The translations under genes and the position numbers were made by a program. Positions 6,120-6,993 of a stretch of DNA of 6,993 nucleotides are shown here, one piece after another; position 1 is the stretch's first letter, and each line of letters opens with the position of its first letter. Where the stretch lies: contig CALUZE010000068.1 of NCBI GenBank assembly GCA_944325235.1, positions 1-6,993 of the forward strand, written 5' to 3'. The DNA comes from an uncultured Elusimicrobiales bacterium (GTDB taxonomy: Bacteria > Elusimicrobiota > Elusimicrobia > Elusimicrobiales > Elusimicrobiaceae). Below the pieces are notes generated by a model. The model ran no database searches. It worked only from the letters and a program-made list of their open reading frames with translations, and was not told where the DNA came from.

Positions 6120-6184
6120 GAACCCTCAAGCCTTGCGGCATGCGCCCCTCAAACGCACGCGTATACCAATTCCGCCACCTGCGC
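6103..6184 (-). tRNA. trnL: tRNA-Leu (anticodon GAG)
   Basis: The 82-nt minus-strand sequence folds as a class II tRNA. The acceptor stem is GCGCAGG paired with TCTGCGC (one G-U), with discriminator A at 6103. The D region is TGGCGGAATTGGTA. The anticodon stem TGCGT/GCGCA encloses the loop TTGAGGG, giving anticodon GAG for CUC and CUU codons. The long variable arm is GCC-GCAA-GGC, and the T arm GAGGG-TTCGAGT-CCCTC. The long variable arm and A discriminator both fit leucine. CCA is not encoded. It lies downstream of secG with its own promoter and terminator. Confidence 0.96.
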
Positions 6185-6236
6185 GAAAATCTATGTCCAA
6201 CGAGGGGTAAAAGAACTGTCGTCTTGCAACACGTAT

Positions 6237-6265
6237 ATTCTAGCAAAAAAAGCTATACCGTGCAA
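6237..6265 (-). promoter_or_regulatory. Sigma70-type promoter for tRNA-Leu
   Basis: On the minus strand TTGCAC (6265-6260) and TAGAAT (6242-6237) are spaced by exactly 17 bp, a near-consensus sigma70 arrangement. The start point would be near 6230, giving a leader of about 45 nt before the tRNA. The -35 box overlaps the end of the T-rich tract of the secG terminator. Confidence 0.8.
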
Positions 6266-6294
6266 CAAAACACTCCCCCGCATACGCAGGGGAG
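6263..6294 (-). terminator. Rho-independent terminator of secG
   Basis: On the minus strand CTCCCCTGC (6294-6286), a GTAT loop and GCGGGGGAG (6281-6273) form a 9-bp stem with one G-T pair, followed by TGTTTTGTTG. It lies 8 nt after the secG stop codon. Confidence 0.88.
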
Positions 6295-6302
6295 CCGAAA
6301 AC

Positions 6303-6599
6303 TTATTTGCCGGTTTGGACAGGGGCCGCAGCCGCCGGGATTTGCACGTTATCCAACACGGATTCGGACGATTTTTTGTTGGAGGCAATCGTCAAAACGA
6401 TGGAAGTGCACATCAATATCGCGGCCAAAAGAGCGGTGAATTTGTTGACGGCGTTGAAAGCGGTGGGGCTGGCAAACAAGTTATCCGCGCCCGACGCACC
6501 GAAAATGCCGGCGGCAGAACCTTTGCCGCTTTGCAAAAGGACGAGTAAAATCAAAAGAATGCAGACGATAAAGTGCAACGTCAGAATTAAAGTGTACAT
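6303..6599 (-). CDS. secG: SecG preprotein translocase subunit
   Basis: SecG is the small inner-membrane subunit of the SecYEG channel and assists SecA-driven export. The 98-residue product has the family layout: a first membrane helix at about 4-22 (LILTLHFIVCILLILLVLL), the cytoplasmic loop with the hallmark LLQSGKG (21-27) and FGASGADNLFA (33-43), a second membrane helix at about 53-72, and a short polar, Ala/Pro-rich tail. The length is within the usual range for SecG (about 75-110). The ATG at 6599 has AGGAG 10 nt upstream, slightly long but the best choice. It has its own likely promoter and terminator, so it seems to be a single-gene unit here. Confidence 0.96.
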   Translation of the reverse strand: MYTLILTLHFIVCILLILLVLLQSGKGSAAGIFGASGADNLFASPTAFNAVNKFTALLAAILMCTSIVLTIASNKKSSESVLDNVQIPAAAAPVQTGK

Positions 6600-6631
6600 T
6601 TGAGTAATTCTCCTGTAAAAATAACAATAGT

Positions 6632-6661
6632 ATTATACAAATTTTTACTCAACTGTGTGCA
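6632..6661 (-). promoter_or_regulatory. Probable sigma70-type promoter for secG
   Basis: On the minus strand a perfect TATAAT (6637-6632) lies 18 bp after TGCACA (6661-6656), which matches 4 of 6 consensus -35 bases. The predicted start near 6625 would leave a leader of roughly 25 nt that includes the ribosome-binding site. Confidence 0.6.
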
Positions 6662-6674
6662 GGTATGGCAAGCA

Positions 6675-6713
6675 GGCGCAAATGAGCCGGGCAACCGAAC
6701 GGGACTGGAACGC
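6675..6713. repeat. Decayed third copy of the right-end tandem repeat
   Basis: GGCGcAAATgAGCCGGGC followed by a CGGGAC-tGG block mirrors the inner part of the 6721-6821 unit (GGCGTAAATAAGCCGGGC, then GCGGGACCCGG) with several changes. The hairpin is no longer intact. Confidence 0.45.
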
Positions 6714-6720
6714 GGAAGTG

Positions 6721-6821
6721 CCAAGGCCACCAAGCCGGGCAATTCTTTTGGCGTAAATAAGCCGGGCCCCTTGCGGGACCCGGTTTGTGTCAGTAAATTA
6801 CGGAACAATAAGAATTGCCGT
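6721..6821. repeat. Tandem repeat unit A (about 100 bp) with nested hairpins
   Basis: This unit and 6831-6930 start with CCAAGGCCACCAAG, end with GAATTGCCGT and share an exact 40-bp core (6759-6798 and 6868-6907). An outer inverted repeat GGCAATTCTT (6738-6747) / AAGAATTGCC (6810-6819) encloses the GC-rich hairpin. I see no believable gene in 6640-6993; this repeat block accounts for most of it. Confidence 0.9.
6759..6786 (-). terminator. Terminator-like GC-rich hairpin in unit A
   Basis: On the minus strand CCGGGTCCC, a GCAA tetraloop and GGGGCCCGG form a 9-bp stem with one G-T pair, followed by a weak T-rich stretch CTTATTTA. On the plus strand the same stem has a C-A mismatch. It could end a transcript from a minus-strand gene beyond the right edge, but the T-tract is poor. 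Confidence 0.45.
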
Positions 6822-6830
6822 CTTATTTGG

Positions 6831-6930
6831 CCAAGGCCACCAAGTCGGCAATTCTTTTGGCATAAAGAAGCCGGGCCCCTTGCGGGACCCGGTTTGTGTC
6901 AGTAAATCACGGAACAGCAGGAATTGCCGT
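6831..6930. repeat. Tandem repeat unit B (about 100 bp) with nested hairpins
   Basis: This is the second copy, 9 nt after unit A. Its outer inverted repeat is CGGCAATTC (6846-6854) / GAATTGCCG (6921-6929). Changes in one arm of the outer repeat relative to unit A are generally matched in the other (TT/AA in A is replaced by T/G in B), though not perfectly. Confidence 0.9.
6868..6895 (-). terminator. Terminator-like GC-rich hairpin in unit B
   Basis: It has the same 9-bp stem and GCAA loop on the minus strand as unit A, followed by CTTCTTTA. Being nearer to whatever minus-strand gene lies to the right, it may be the original terminator from which unit A was copied. Confidence 0.45.
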
Positions 6931-6993
6931 GCCGGATGTGGGCAGGGCAGGGAAGGCGGGCAGATCTCGGGGCGCGCAGAAGCCGTGCCCCAA

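Noticed and set aside
5860..6246. Upstream extension of the first EamA gene to a start at 6246
   Set aside because: The extra residues are the translation of the tRNA, its remnant and terminators. The ATG at 5859 has a good ribosome-binding site and starts right at the first membrane helix.
5618..6439. Plus-strand open frame of 273 codons across the tRNA region
   Set aside because: It runs through the tRNA-Leu, two terminators and the ends of two minus-strand genes, so it cannot be a normal gene.
6600..6905. Plus-strand open frame of 101 codons over the tandem repeats
   Set aside because: The repeat units fall in different frames within it, there is no ribosome-binding site, and it starts over the secG promoter and leader on the other strand.

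Overview
The window looks like ordinary bacterial chromosome with every supported gene on the minus strand, so transcription runs from right to left. It is fairly G+C-rich, with Shine-Dalgarno sites before every protein gene and sigma70-like promoters. The mix of a GYF_2-like protein, a free-standing cyclodeaminase-family protein, EamA transporters and SecG does not fix the phylum. Elusimicrobiota is my guess from general feel, not a demonstrated placement.

Reading in the direction of transcription: bases 6640-6993 hold no convincing gene. They contain two direct repeats of about 100 bp, each with a strong GC-rich hairpin nested inside a wider inverted repeat, plus a decayed third copy. Next come a sigma70-like promoter, secG (6303-6599) and its terminator. 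The terminator's T-tract overlaps the -35 box of the next promoter, which drives a tRNA-Leu with anticodon GAG (6103-6184). The tRNA 3' end and its terminator are repeated exactly 189 bp downstream. Between the two copies lies a sequence that reads like an eroded, insertion-laden tRNA-Leu.

A tightly packed run of five genes follows (5859 down to 1045): two tandem paralogous EamA/DMT-type transporters, a HAD phosphatase with a C-terminal extension, a free-standing cyclodeaminase-family (FTCD_C) protein, and a 519-residue protein with no recognised domain. The gaps are 47 nt, a 4-nt ATGA overlap, 9 nt and 11 nt, so an operon is likely. The 519-residue protein is built from about six copies of a degenerate 72-82-residue helical repeat that I cannot assign to a known family, and it is the best candidate for something undescribed. 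After a 93-nt gap with a possible promoter inside an inverted repeat, the last gene encodes a GYF_2-like N-terminal domain, a short coiled coil and a long low-complexity tail. It runs off the left edge.

How the genes work together is only partly visible. SecG belongs to the Sec translocon. The two exporters, the HAD phosphatase and the cyclodeaminase-like protein could serve one small-molecule task, but nothing in the sequence names the substrate. I see no CRISPR array, transposase, phage gene or defence system.
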